In this document: piece after piece, positions 47,820 through 59,492 of the stretch
How positions within the stretch are numbered: position 1 is the stretch's first letter
How the letters are laid out: every line of letters begins with the position of its first letter
Assembly: GCF_901709675.1 (NCBI RefSeq)
Contig: NC_051088.1
Location: 7,899,693 to 7,963,692 of the forward strand
Source of the DNA: Syngnathus acus
Taxonomy: Eukaryota; Chordata; Actinopteri; Syngnathiformes; Syngnathidae
Length of the DNA stretch: 64,000 nt
Direction of reading: 5' to 3'
The notes under the pieces: generated by a model
The model's input: the letters and a program-made list of their open reading frames with translations, nothing else
What the model was told of the DNA's origin: nothing
The model's database searches: none
Program-made: the position numbers and the translations under genes

Positions 47820-48920
47820 GACTCCGACTTTTTGTTGTAACGTCACCTTGCTCTCTTAAACGTTCCCCTTTTTTAAACGGTAGTAGGTCTTGAGCATTAT
47901 TGAAAAACTTCTTACTGTAAGACCAGCACCAGTTCTGTATCGTATTAGAATGGGAAGACAGATGTTTGATAAATGCAAAGATGTTCCATTCTAAAGATGT
48001 AAGAATGGACTTGAATCGCTGACCTTTGGCACGGGACCATCCTTTTTTCTTTGTCCTCCCAAGGCGCCAAATCAAGATTCTGGGATGTTCTTGTGCTAAT
48101 ATGCACAACCTCAAAGGTTATTATTATGATACCACTAAGAACGGGTGTTTTTTTTTTTTTAACCTACTACTTGGTTAGAAACTATACGTTTTCTTTCAAG
48201 GTGAGGGTGTTGCACCTTCATGGCCAAATCTCTTGTTTATATCGTTCATGTGTGAGACAATATTGCACACAGTGCCTTACACTAATGATTAATGGTGGAA
48301 AATGTGAAAACAATACTTCTCCATTTTTATATCATGGGTATTTTTGCGGGGGTAACAAAACGACAACAAAAACAATCATACCAATGTATTTTGACAGTAG
48401 CCAACCACAATTGTAGTTGCAGCCTATTTTATATGATAAATTCAATTTGTTTGTTTAGACCTGTAAGCCATAGTGAAAGCATCTGTTTGGCCGAACCCAA
48501 GATACTTTCTCTTGTCAGCATGGCAACATTCCGCGTGACTGTTAGTTTAGAATGAAAAGACAAGCAGAGGACCAATTGAGCTCTTAAACTCAAAAGTACA
48601 TACTGGATATATGTGCCGCTTTAATAAGATGTATTTTGTAACATGTTTTTCATTAACCCGTTTACACTGTATCAAAGGGGGAAATAAATCTGGTACGTTT
48701 TTTTTTTGAACTTCTTTTTCAATCTGGTATAGGAAAAAGGATAGATGTTTTTGTCTACACTTTTCCAAAGGTAGTTCAGATGAAGGAAAACAAGGTTAAT
48801 TTTTAGCAATTCAGGGTGCAAAAAACACCTGAAAAGTCTTTTGGCCTCAAAGATTGCACAGCACAGGACTGCTAGTCTGTTACTCTTGTTTCTATTAATA
48901 AATGTGAAGAGTGTGACTTC
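47820..48920 (+). other. nadk: NADK 3' UTR
   Basis: Downstream of the TGA there is no further coding signal. Hexamers AATAAA at 48683-48688 and 48897-48902 could end the transcript; the second is followed by a GT-rich stretch. The exact end cannot be read from sequence. Confidence 0.5.
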
Positions 48921-50789
48921 TTGTTGAGATATTCAGGTTCTCAACTCACCTCTTCCTATCCATGTTTGGGACAATACTGTGTCTAAAATGGCGACCGGCT
49001 TTAGCAAACCCCAATCTTCTGGTCAAAATAATTCACCCAATCTGCTCAAAATCCACGCTTACCTTGCGAGTGGGTTAGGAAAAAAGCTCAACATCTTTTT
49101 GGGTGTGTATTCTTTTTTAAATTGGCAATAATGAAATGGTCGCTAAAACAACAAGTGCCATTTCTGCATGTGTAAAGTAACAGCATTTAAGTAAGAGCAA
49201 TGTCAGAATTTGTAAAAGATAACTTTTAACGTGAATACCAAGTTTGTATGTGGTTTGTGTTAGGACGGTGATTTACCGAGTTAGAAGAATTAATATACAA
49301 CACAATTGCTCTTCAATTGTTTACATTTTTTTAATGATCACTTCTTCCACATTCCTAGGAAGTCACAATGCTTCATATGTTGAACTCCTTAGCGGGCAAC
49401 CTGGTCTCAGAAGGAGGTGTCAGTTGTCCACCTGAAACCATAATGAGCCTATACAGACCTTGTTTAAAAAATAAATAAATAAATACATTTTGAATATTCT
49501 TTGGCCAAGACAACATTAAACTGATCTGGATCATTCATCCAACTTAGGCTATAGGGAAGTGTATAAGTCCAGTCAGTAATTATCGATAAACATGTCCAGG
49601 ACGACACACCTGGTTAAACCAGCGTAGTGAATTGAAGTCTCCTCAAAACCTCCCTCAAGGAAGGAATGTATGCAGGCTTGTCAATTAAAAAAGGTGTGTG
49701 CTCCTCATGTTTCCAGGAAGTGTTTGGGTTTTCTTTTTCTTTTTTTTCTAGTGAGGGTTTAGTTGCACAAATTGCATTCCTTTGTTAGGTGTGACTTATG
49801 TGGGAATGCTCCTCAATGAGGAGCTGTGAGCAGTAACATAGCTGGTAATAAATCATCTATCTGTGTGAACACCATGATTAAAACCATAAAAAGAAAAATC
49901 CCCAATGTACTCTTGGCCTACATTCTGAAAAATTCTGATGTGTATCGACTGGATCACTACACAGACATGCTTAAGGAATTTCATCTCCGTACAAATCCAA
50001 GAGTGGAGGCGACTGGATCGCAATTACTGAGTATTCCCCACTTCACAGTACCAATTACTACTTTCCTCTTTGCTATTGCATCCATTTTTGACTCAGTGGC
50101 ACAGTTTTTTTATTTTTTTTAAATACATATTGCCCAGTCTCTATCTTGAGCACTTACTGTACATTATGTTGAGCAGCAAGCCGGGCATTTCCTCTCCATT
50201 AATTTGAAGTTAACCCCCCAGTTTTCCCAAAATAACACAATTGGGCAGTTTTGTTGTTCAGTTCTTTGTTGGAGAACAGCAAGTTGTAAAATGTACACTG
50301 AGCAGTTAGATATGTATTTTCAAAAGTTTAGTGAAGGTTAAATTGAGTTCACTTGCAAAGGTTATAGTGCATTTTTATGTTTATTGTAAAATTTCACGAA
50401 AAGCCCAAATTTTTGAGCAATATTATTATAATTATTGCAGTCCCTGGGCCTGCAGGTCTAACAGAAGCCGCACGCACAGAACATCATTTTGTCAAGCGGA
50501 AAAGGTCGTGAAATGGTCACACACACCTACAGTGAAGTAGTTGAAGATTTTAAATCTAGAAAAGGTTTCATGTAGTGGCATCCAACAGATGACCCTAACC
50601 TGAAAAGCGATTCTTATCATCAAACTGTCAAACCCTTGACAAGAGAATATAGACACCTTGAGTAACTTGCATGTCAAGTTTTTGGCTCACGCATAGTTGA
50701 AATGCTCACTTTGACAAAAACAAACTCATGGAACGATGGCAACTTCCTGTTTACGTGTTCGGAGTTCTCAATGTGTCTGTGCAGAACAT

Positions 50790-51145
50790 CCATCCATCCA
50801 TTTTCCGAACCGCTTAGTCCCCACGGGGGTCACGGGAGCGCTGGAGCCTATCCCAGCCGTCATCGGGCAGTAGGCGGGGGACACCCTGAACCGGTTGCCA
50901 GCCAATCGCAGGGCACACAGAGACAAACAACCATTCGCACTCATACCTAGGGACAATTTGGAGTCTTCAATCGGCCTACCAAGCATGTTTTTGGGATGTA
51001 GGAGGAAACCGGAGTGCCCGGAGAAAACCCACGCGGGCCCGGGGAGAACATGCAAACTCCACACAGGGAGTGCCGGAGGTGGAATCGAATCCGCACCCTC
51101 CTAACTGTGAGGCGGACGTGCTACCCAGTGCGCCACCGAGCCGCC
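50790..51145 (-). mobile_element. tRNA-derived SINE with (GATG)n tail, copy B, with 13-bp target duplication
   Basis: CTGTGCAGAACAT at 50777-50789 recurs at 51146-51158 and brackets the element exactly. On the minus strand the head GGCGGCTCGGTGGCGCACTG and the B-box-like GGATTCGATTCC show tRNA origin. The tail is ATGGATGGATG. This is the best-preserved copy in the window. Confidence 0.9.
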
Positions 51146-51846
51146 CTGTGCAGAACATGTTAAATCAACAGCCTTCCATCCATTTCACACTAACTCCATG
51201 ACGGTCACGAGTGAACTGGGTCCTGTTCCTCCTGACTGACTTACATTATTTTTGTTTTATTTAAGCTTACGAAGGAGTTGTTCCTTTTCTGTCAAAAACA
51301 ATTGCTGCCTTCAACAAACACCACCTTCAATACCTCTGACACCATAGAAATTGTATCAATATGCAAAATAAATAGTTGAGGGCCCAACATTGATGCTGAT
51401 TCTGTCCGTACAGAAACATAACAACTGGCATATTCTTCTATAAATATATATTGCATTCCGATTTTGCTGATGCCATGACAGAGATGATTATTGACCCCAT
51501 TATTGAATCAATGGTGGACCCTTCATTCGGCTCATCGTTCCACCTTGAGAGACTGCGATTGTGCTTTTTTGCCTGTAGATGGCAATGTTTTCCACAATTT
51601 TGCATAGGTAAAGCCTTTCTCATCCGTTAATCTACCTTTGAAAGATGAGACGCTTTTATGAAAAATCAAATTCTTAAAAAATATATATATGAATATATAA
51701 AAAGTTGGGTGGTAGTTTAAAAGTTTCACCACTGTTTGACCTTTTTTTCCCCTAGATTACATCTGCTAAATTCCTTGTTTTTTTTATTCGCCAAATAAAA
51801 CATAAAAATCAGACATTTGGTTAGCTGCTTTATATGACAATATGTG

Positions 51847-52232
51847 TAGGTACACCTCATGGACACTTCAATAGGTACACTACACGAGGTAAAAAAAAAA
51901 AGAATAAATAAATAAAGGGTTCATTGCACAATAAAAGCACATTTATGTACATTCTCACATCTAGGATCGAACCAAGTTCTTGCCGAGCAAGTGCCCGTGC
52001 TATTATCCAGTAGGCTATTTCGACCTGGAATCGTGTGGTCGTCTGCAATGTTTTGTACTCGTGATGTGCATTCCAGTAAAGTGAACTGAATCTTTAGAAT
52101 CGGTTCACTCAAAATATTTGTTCAAAAGAATCGTTGACCGAATCGTTCACTACACTTTCTTATTTATTTATTCTTTTTTCTTTTTTTTACCTCGTGTAGT
52201 GTACCTATTGTAGTGTCCACGAGGTGTACCTA
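51847..52232. mobile_element. TIR element enclosing a tRNA-like sequence
   Basis: The ends, TAGGTACACCTC and GAGGTGTACCTA, continue as a long imperfect inverted repeat (GGTACACTACACGAGGTAAA against TTTACCTCGTGTAGTGTACC). The 386-bp unit contains a tRNA-like stretch on the minus strand (about 51955-52024). Confidence 0.75.
51955..52024 (-). other. tRNA-like sequence (A and B boxes only)
   Basis: On the minus strand the A-box TAGCCTACTGG (52017-52007) and the B-box GGTTCGATCC (51973-51964) are spaced as in a type I tRNA. The acceptor and T stems do not pair well, so it is a pseudo-tRNA or polymerase III promoter remnant rather than a working tRNA gene. Confidence 0.4.
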
Positions 52233-52331
52233 ATCACAGGCTACTTCAATAGGGAAAAAGCTTAAGTGAAAAGTGCCGCACCCGCCCTCACCCCCACCTC
52301 CTGATTGGCTGTTTGATCTGTGACATCACTT

Positions 52332-53275
52332 GGACACTCCATTAGGTACATCGCCATTTTCAAGTGTACCTAATAACAGGCCACTTTATTAGGGAAATAT
52401 CATGGTCAAAGGTCACAGGTGTCAAGCTCTAGTCCTTGGGGCCGCATTCCAACATGTTTTCCAAGATTCCCTCGTTAAGTGCACCTGCGTGAAAAGATTT
52501 TGGTCATTTTCACGTTCTGCAGGAGCTAAAACTTTTCACGCAGGTGCACTAAACGAGGGAATCACACGGACACTCCATTAGATACATCGCCATTTTCAAG
52601 TGTACCTAATAACAGGCCACTTTATTAGGGAAATATCATGGTCAAAGGTCACAGGTGTCAAGCTCTAGTCCTCGGGGCCGCATTCCAACATGTTTTCCAA
52701 GAGTCCCTCGTTAAGTGCACCTGCGTGAAAAGTTTTTGGTCATTTTCACGTTCTACAGGAGCTAAAACTTTTCACGCAGGTGCACTTAACGAGGGAATCA
52801 CACGGACACTCCATTAGGTACATCGCCATTTTCAAGTGTACCTAATAACAAGCCACTTTATTAGGGAAATATCATGGTCAAAGGTCACAGGTGTCAAGCG
52901 CTCGTCCTCGGGGCCGCATTCCAACATGTTTTCCAAGATTCCCTCGTTAAGTCCACCTGCGTGAAAAGTTTTTGGTCATTTTCACGTTCTGCAAGAGCTA
53001 AAACTTTTCACGCAGGTGCACTTAACGAGGGAATCACACGGACACTCCATTAGGTACATCGCCATTTTCAAGTGTACCTAATAACAAGCCACTTTATTAG
53101 GGAAATATCATGGTCAAAGGTCACAGGTGTCAAGCGCTCGTCCTCGGGGCCGCATTCCAACATGTTTTCCAAGATTCCCTCGTTAACTCCACCTGCATGA
53201 AAAGTTTTTGGTCATTTTCACGTTCTGCAGGAGCTAAATCTTTTCACGCAGGTGCACTTATCGAGGGAATCACAC
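52332..53275. repeat. Four-copy 236-bp tandem array; each unit holds a 35-bp-arm hairpin
   Basis: GGACACTCCATTAG starts units at 52332, 52568, 52804 and 53040, an exact 236-base spacing. Inside each unit, ATTCCCTCGTTAAGTGCACC and TGCGTGAAAAG are followed about 27 bases later by their complement, ending CACTTAACGAGGGAAT. The units differ by scattered single changes, and the outer two are the most altered. The GTACCTAATAACAGGCCACT words are shared with the neighbouring TIR element. Confidence 0.92.
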
Positions 53276-53362
53276 AGACTCTTTACCCTATGGAACCCTC
53301 GCTTACGTTACATGGAATATATATGGTTTTATGGAGCAGCTCACAAGCAAATAGTAATAGAT

Positions 53363-53520
53363 CAGTGGTCCCCAACCTTTTTTGCACCACGGACCGGTTA
53401 CGTGTCAGAAATATTTTCGCGGACCGGCCTTTATATGAATAAATAATACATTTCTATAAATAAATAATACATTTATAATAAATATATAAATACGATGAAA
53501 TAAAATAATACGACTATTTC
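53363..53520. mobile_element. Left end of a CAGTGGTCCCCAACC hAT, second copy
   Basis: Starts CAGTGGTCCCCAACC and matches 38410-38560 through ACGGACCGGTTACGTGTCAG and AAATAAAATAATACGACT. The right end is missing here. Confidence 0.75.
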
Positions 53521-53885
53521 TTTCTTTTAGTATGGGTTTTTAGAGTTTTTCCTTGCCCTCTTGGGAGTTTAAGATCAGGGTTGATTTTTTATATTATGTA
53601 TTTTATGTGCTCTCTCTGCGTCCATTGCAGCCTGGTGATCCTGACAGCAGGACATGTATCACCTTTTCTCATTTTGTGTCTCCAAAGACATTGTCGGGTG
53701 TGTTCAAATGAGAGCCAACACTAACATAATCTCGTACACATAATCTGAGTATGTGCCGATGCCACAACATGAAATCTCAAGATTCTCCGATTTGCCACGC
53801 ATGCACGATTAGCAAGTGGCCTTGCGCTAACAGACCTGTGGTTTGGCGATCCTGTTTACAATGCGCTCGGTATTTAATGTTGGAC

Positions 53886-53946
53886 AATTTCCCACGGCAC
53901 AGCTGAACATCTCTCACGGCACACCAGTGTGCCGTGGGAAACACTG
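53886..53946. mobile_element. hAT-like terminus
   Basis: TTTCCCACGGCACAGCTG and CACCAGTGTGCCGTGGGAAA, ending CACTG, are the reversed CAGTGTTTCCCACGG terminus of a hAT-type family. It forms a small inverted repeat by itself. Confidence 0.5.
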
Positions 53947-54793
53947 AACTATTGTGACTTGAAATCTACGATAGACATTGAACGCATCGTGAGTTGAAGC
54001 TGAGACAGCTTGGTCAGGTTTACCCTAATACAGAAATATACGAATGTATTGAGAAAATAAAAGCTTATATTGATCAAACTATGTCTAACAAAAGAGGAAA
54101 ATAGATTATAATCAATTGAATGCCACATCTACAATTACAGTTAAATTATGTTCCCAATTTCTTTAGAAATCACGTTAAATAAAAGGTTTGACGCTCAATG
54201 TTTTATTTTGAAGGCGTACTGCAGTCGCCTTAAAATAATACACTTGACACTGTTATCCGCCACGTCCAAAAGTCAAGCGCGCTGATAAGAGTCTCTGTGA
54301 CACATTACAAAATGTTTGCCTGCAGTGAGTGTTGCTTCACATTCACACTATTACCTTGAACGCATTTCATATCCGCACCTTTGAGCCCTACGAGCAAGAC
54401 GCTCGTTAATGTCAACGTGCAACTTCCTGCTTGGATTGCCCTTTGTATTGTGCTTTTGGGCCATCGGGTGAAAACAATAACGGAGTGGTTGGTGTGCATG
54501 GTAAGGTTTTGTTCTCTCCCTCCTTGTTTAATAACGTGCATTTGTCCCTTTATACGATTTATTGTTCTCGGTGCACTCTGAATTCACTGGCTTGGAATTG
54601 ATGTTTGCAACGTTAGACTGCAGCATCTATGTTGTTGCAATGAAGGAGCAGAGTCGATGAACAGTAAACAGATGGTAGAAAATGTGCTAGGAGGTATACG
54701 TTAGTGTTGGCAAGTGAGTGAACGATCCGTTCAAAACGAACGACTCCTTTCAGTGAACGAGAGTGAACGAATCATTTCCTAAAGTGATTCGTT

Positions 54794-54986
54794 CTTTTTT
54801 AATTTTTATTCAACGTTTTACCAGGTAAGCCAATTGAGAACACTTTCTCATTTACAATGGCGACCTGGAGGCAAGGTGTGTGAAGTGTCTTGCCCAAGGA
54901 CACAACGACATGTGACTGTGACAGAGCTGGGATCGAACTACCAACCCTCCGGTTACTAAACGACCCACTCTGAGCCACAGCCGCCA
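54794..54986 (-). mobile_element. tRNA-derived SINE (third family)
   Basis: On the minus strand the head is GGCGGCTGTGGCTCAGAGTG with B-box-like GTAGTTCGATCCC, then TGTCCTTGGGCAAGACACTT, and the end is CTTACCTGGTAAAACG with an A-rich tail. This head-core-tail order is that of a widespread teleost SINE. Confidence 0.75.
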
Positions 54987-54999
54987 TTTAACTTCGGGT

Positions 55000-55077
55000 G
55001 TGTTTTACCGAAGTCAAATTCCTTGTTTGGCACGCTCAAACATGGCGAATAAAAACTCTTGAATCTTGAATCTTAAC
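55000..55077 (+). mobile_element. Retrotransposon 3' tail
   Basis: AAATTCCTTGTTTGGCACGC and GGCGAATAAAAACTCTTGAA, ending in repeated GAATCTT, resemble the 3' UTR and tail of a fish non-LTR element. Confidence 0.45.
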
Positions 55078-55958
55078 TTCAACCAGGCGTCGGTAATGCC
55101 CATTGAAGCTGGTGCCACCTCGCCGTAAAACAAAACGAAGAAGAAAATGACCGATTCGTCTGAACGACTCTTTTCAGTGAACTGATTCTAAAGATTCAGT
55201 TCACCTAAAAGAACTGGCATGCACATCACTAGTATATATTGAGATGTGATGTGGCTGTCGTAATGTAATGTCACACTGACTCGCTGTGGGGTTTTGTTGC
55301 TCCCGCTATCGCACTGGTATCAAACTCAAGGCCCGTGGGGGCGGATGCGGCCCGCCACATCGTTTTATGTGGCCCGCGAAGACAAATTGTGCATCAAATT
55401 CGTGTCATTACTAGAATTGCAAATTGTCTTCACTTTTAAAAATATCTTTTTTTATATATATTTGACCAGTCTGATTTGAAAACGAGTTATTTGTCAGTTT
55501 GTTTTGTAGCTTATACTGTATATAATGAGGTGCTCATACATTTATTTGGGTTGACAGTCATAATGGCCCTCTGAAAGAAACTATGACTACTAGGGGTGTA
55601 AATCGCGGGTTTTGTCACGATACGATATCATATCGATACAAAGGACCACGATACGATTATTGCCGATATCTTAAAGCCTGCTGTGATTCATTCACGATAC
55701 ATCACGATATAGTGCTCCACGATCGATATTTTTATTTATTTATTTATTTTTTTAAATAAAAAATATAGAACAATATCCTGATTTATAACAATTCATACGC
55801 AAAATTAACAAGGTACTGCAAACTCTTTATTTAGGAAATTACAAGAGTATTGTAGTATACAAAGTGCTTATTTTAACACTGAACTTTATCGAATTCCTAT
55901 ATTTTTTCTCATATAAGTAAAGGAAAATGAATATTCTTTCTTTTTTTTGTAATACCAT

Positions 55959-58900
55959 CCATCCATCCATCTTCTTCCGCTTATCCGGGGTCGGGTCGCG
56001 GGGGCAGCAGCTTCAGGAGGGACTCCCAGACTTCCCTCTCCCCAGCCACTTCATCTAGCTCATCCCGGGGGATCCCAAGGCGTTCCCAGGCCAGCCGAGA
56101 GACATAGTCTCTCCAGCGCGTCCTGGGTCGTCCCCGGGGTCTCCTACCGGTGGGACATGCCCGGAACACCTCCCCAGGGAGGCGTCCAGGAGGCATCCTG
56201 ATGAGATGCCCGAGCCACCTCATCTGGCTCCTCTCAACGTGGAGGAGTAGCGACTCTACTCCGAGTCTCTCCCGGATGACCGAACTTCTCACCCTATCTC
56301 TAAGGGAGAGCCCGGACATCCTGCGGAGAAAACTCATTTCGGCCGCTTGTATCCGGGATCTCGTTCTTTCGGTCACGACCCATAGCTCGTGACCATAGGT
56401 GAGGGTAGGAGCGTAAATCGACCGGTAAATTGAGAGCTTTGCCTTTTGGCTCAGCTCTCTCTTTACCACGACGGACCGGTACAGAGTCCGCATTACTGCC
56501 GACGCTGCACCGATCCGCCTGTCGATCTCGCGCTCCATCCTCCCCTCACTCGTGAACAAGACCCCAAGATACTTAAACTCCTCCACTTGGGGCAGGATCT
56601 CATCCCCGATCCGGAGAGGGCATTCCACCCTTTTCCGATCGAGGACCATGGACTCGGATTTGGAGGTGCTGACCCTCATCCCGACCGCTTCACACTCGGC
56701 TGCGAACCGCTCCAGTGAGAGCTGGAGATCACGGCCTGAAGAAGCCAACAGCACAACGTCGTCTGCAAAAAGCAGAGACGCGATGCTGAGGTCCCCAAAC
56801 CGGACACCCTCAACGCCTCGGCTGCACCTAGAAATTCTGTCCATAAAAATTATGAACAGAATCGGTGACAAAGGGCAGCCTTGGCGGAGTCCAACCCTCA
56901 CTGGGAACGAATCCGACTTACTGCCGGAAATGCGGACCAAACTCTGGCATCGGTGATACAGGGACCGAACCACCCTTATCAGTTGGCTCGGTACCCCGTA
57001 CTCCCGAAGCACCCCCCACAGAACCTCCCGAGGGACACGGTCGAACGCCTTCTCCAAGTCCACAAAACACATGTGGACTGGTTGGGCGAACTCCCATGCA
57101 CCCTCGAGGATCCTGTTGAGGGTGAAGAGCTGGTCCACTGTTCCACGGCCAGGACGAAAGCCACACTGTTCCTCCTGAATCCGAGGTTCGACCTCCCGAC
57201 GGACCCTCCTCTCCAGCACCCCTGAATAGACCTTACCAGGGAGGCTGAGGAGTGTAATTCCCCTATAATTGGAACACACCCTCCGGTCCCCCTTCTTAAA
57301 GAGGGGAACCACCACCCCAGTCTGCCAATCCAGAGGCACTGTCCCCGATGTCCACGCGATGCTGTAGAGACGTGTCAGCCATGACAGCCCCACAACATCC
57401 AGAGCCCTTAAGAAATCGGGCGGATCTCATCCACCCCCGGGGCCTTGCCACAGAGGAGTTTTTTAACTACCTCAGTGACTTCAACCCCAGAGATTGGAGA
57501 GTCCGCCTCAGAGTCCCCAGGCCCTGCTTCCACAATGGAAGGCGTGTCGGTGGAATTGAGGAGGTCTTCGAAGTATTCTCCCCACCGACACACGACGTCC
57601 CGAGTCGAGGTCAGCAGCACGCCATCTCCACTGTAAACAGTGTTGACGTTGCACTGCTTCCCCCTCCTGAGACGCCGGATGGTGGACCAGAATTTCCTCG
57701 AAGCCGTCCGGAAGTCATTCTCCATGGCCTCGCCAAACTCCTCCCACGCCCGGGTTTTTGCCTCAGCAACCGCCGAAGCCGCGTTCCGCTTGGCCATCCG
57801 GTACCTGTCAGCTGCCTCCGGAGTCCCGCAGGCCAAAACGGCCCGATAGGACTCCTTCTTCAGCTTGACGGCATCCCTTACCGCCGGTGTCCACCAGCGG
57901 GTTCGGGGATTGCCGCCACGACAGGCACCAATGACCTTACGGCCACAGCTCCGGTCGGCCGCCTCAACAATGGAGGCGCGGAACAAGGTCCACTCGGACT
58001 CAATGTCCCCCGCCTCCCCCGGGACGTGGGAAAAGCTCTGCCGGAGGTGGGAATTGAAGCTCTTCCTGACAGGGGATTCCGCCAGACGTTCCCAGCAGAC
58101 CCTCACAGAACGTTTGGGTCTGCCAGGTCGGACCGGCATCTTCCCCCACCATCGGAGCCAACCCACCACCAGGTGGTGATCAGTTGACAGCTCCGCCCCT
58201 CTCTTCGCCCGAGTGTCCAAAACATGCGGCCGCAAATCCGATGACACGACTACAAAGTCGATCATCGAACTGCGGCCTAGGGTGTCCTGGTGCCAAGTGC
58301 ACACATGGACACCCTTATGTTTGAACATGGTGTTCATTATAGAAAATCCGTGTCGAGCACAGAAGTCCAATAATAGAACACCGCTCGGGTTCAGATCGGG
58401 GGGGCCGTTCCTCCCAATCACGCCCTTCCAGGTCTCACTGTCATTGCCCACGTGAGCATTGAAGTCACCCAGTAGAACGATGGAGTCCCCAGAAGGAGCG
58501 CCCTCCAGCACTTCCTCCAGGGACTCCAAAAAGGGTGGGTACTCTGAGCTGCCGTTTGGTGCATAGACACAAACAACAGTCAGGACCCGTCCCCCCACCC
58601 GAAGGCGGAGGGAGGCTACCCTCTCGTTCACCGGTGTGAACCCCAATGTGCAGGCGCCCAGCCGGGGGGGCAATAAGTATACCCACACCTGCTCGACGCC
58701 TCTCACCGTGGACAACTCCAGAGTGGAAGAGAGTCCAGCCCCTCTCGAGAGGGCTTGTACCGGAACCCAAACTGTGCGTGGAGGCAAGTCCGACTATATC
58801 TAGTCGGAACTTTTCTGCCTCGCACACCAGCTCGGGCTCCTTTCCAGCCAGAGAGGTGACATTCCATGTCCCAAGAGCCAGCTTCTGCAGCCGGGGATCA

Positions 58901-58963
58901 GACCGCCAAGGTCCCTGCCTTTGGCCGCCGCCCAGTTTGCAATGCACCCGACCCCTTTGGCCC
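55959..58963 (-). mobile_element. Near full-length Rex3-like (RTE clade) retrotransposon with target duplication
   Basis: TTTTTTGTAATACCAT occurs at 55943-55958 and 58964-58979. On the minus strand the 3.0-kb element reads endonuclease, then reverse transcriptase, then a short 3' end with a GATG tail. There is no poly(A), as known for Rex3. The coding region is broken: a G-run length change near 58662-58668 and a one-base loss near 57412 put the endonuclease and RT in different frames. It is recent enough that the target duplication is still intact. Confidence 0.9.
55981..57393 (-). pseudogene. Rex3-like reverse transcriptase region (frame-disrupted from endonuclease)
   Basis: A 470-residue frame holds the RT motifs in order: GVVVPLFKKGD, NYRGITLL, EEQCGFRPGRGT, FVDLEKAFDRVPRE, RQGCPLSPILFIIFMDRI, the catalytic FADDVVLLA (the usual ADD pair intact), EEFKYLGVLF, and a C-terminal domain ending LPPRPDPG. 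The upstream continuation lies in the next frame (57408-58787) because one base is missing around 57412, so no single polyprotein can be made. Confidence 0.9.
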
Positions 58964-58995
58964 TTTTTTGTAATACCATTAACTTTAAAGTGCAT
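57408..58995 (-). pseudogene. Rex3-like endonuclease and RT N-terminal region, two frames
   Basis: The N-terminal part is in the 58465-58995 frame ([26 protein letters not shown]). After a frameshift near 58665 it continues in the 57408-58787 frame with [34 protein letters not shown] and [10 protein letters not shown]. These are the AP-endonuclease metal-binding and catalytic motifs (the DFN and final DHH signatures). The frame ends [11 protein letters not shown] just before the second frameshift. The glutamate expected in the early motif is not evident. Confidence 0.85.
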
Positions 58996-59492
58996 TACTG
59001 AACTATTTATTTACAATAATTTTAATTGTCCGTTGAGCCATCTTTTCTTTGGAATCCAAAGTGCTTCCAAACGAATGACTTGAAGCCCAAAGGGGAGCGA
59101 ATTTCCTCGTCTTCTTGGACACTAGCCATAGCACCAGCCCAGGAGCCGCGTAGTTGTCGGCTCCCCTTTCACGTGCCTGCTCTGCTCACAACACAGCACG
59201 CCGTGTACTGCTCCCGGAAAGAGGAAGCAAGCAACAATGAACTGGATTTCAAAATAAAGTCGCGTCTAATGTCCGAGGTCAAACACGGCGATATAAATCG
59301 ATGTTTACGTTTAGCATCGATGCCAATAAATCGTAGAGCACTATATCGATTAATCGATGTGTATCGATGAATCGTTACACCCCTAATGACTACCATGCGG
59401 CCCGCGAAAAAAATGAGTTTGACACCCCTGCTTTATCGTGTCAAGTGTGTCACGATATACAATAAATATACACCCATAAAAATAATAAATAT

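Larger units (their letters stand above)
54705..55235. mobile_element. Composite repeat with GTGAACGAATC-type arms
   Basis: The left arm (GAGTGAACGATCC...CAGTGAACGAG) and the right arm (CGAACGACTCTTTTCAGTGAAC, then TTCAGTTCACC) are related inverted sequences. Related words lie at 52065-52150. It encloses a SINE (54794-54986) and a retroelement tail (about 55000-55077). Confidence 0.5.
55591..59385. mobile_element. hAT element with TAGGGGTGTAA ends and 8-bp target duplication, split by Rex3
   Basis: Terminal TAGGGGTGTAA and TTACACCCCTA are exact complements. ATGACTAC flanks both ends (55583-55590 and 59386-59393). Subterminal CGATATCATATCGAT words are typical of this group. Without the Rex3 insert it is under 0.8 kb and non-coding, so it is a non-autonomous element. 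Confidence 0.9.
55315..59430. mobile_element. Outer hAT-like element (GTGTCAAACTC family) carrying two nested elements
   Basis: The left part, TATCAAACTCAAGGCCCGTG then GCCCGCCACATCG, and the right part, GGCCCGCGAAAAAAATGAG then TTTGACACCCCTG, are the two ends of the family also seen at 38157-39605. The interval is filled by the hAT 55591-59385. Confidence 0.65.

Noticed and set aside
51955-52024. Functional tRNA gene
   Set aside because: A and B boxes are present at correct spacing, but acceptor and T-stem pairing fails and the sequence lies inside a TIR element.
52332-53275. Regular array considered as CRISPR-like
   Set aside because: The unit is 236 bp of continuous repeat with no short repeat/unique spacer pattern, and the host is a vertebrate.
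56150-58455. Long plus-strand open frames (up to 279 codons)
   Set aside because: They are antisense shadows of the GC-rich Rex3 coding region on the minus strand, where the RT and endonuclease motifs are.
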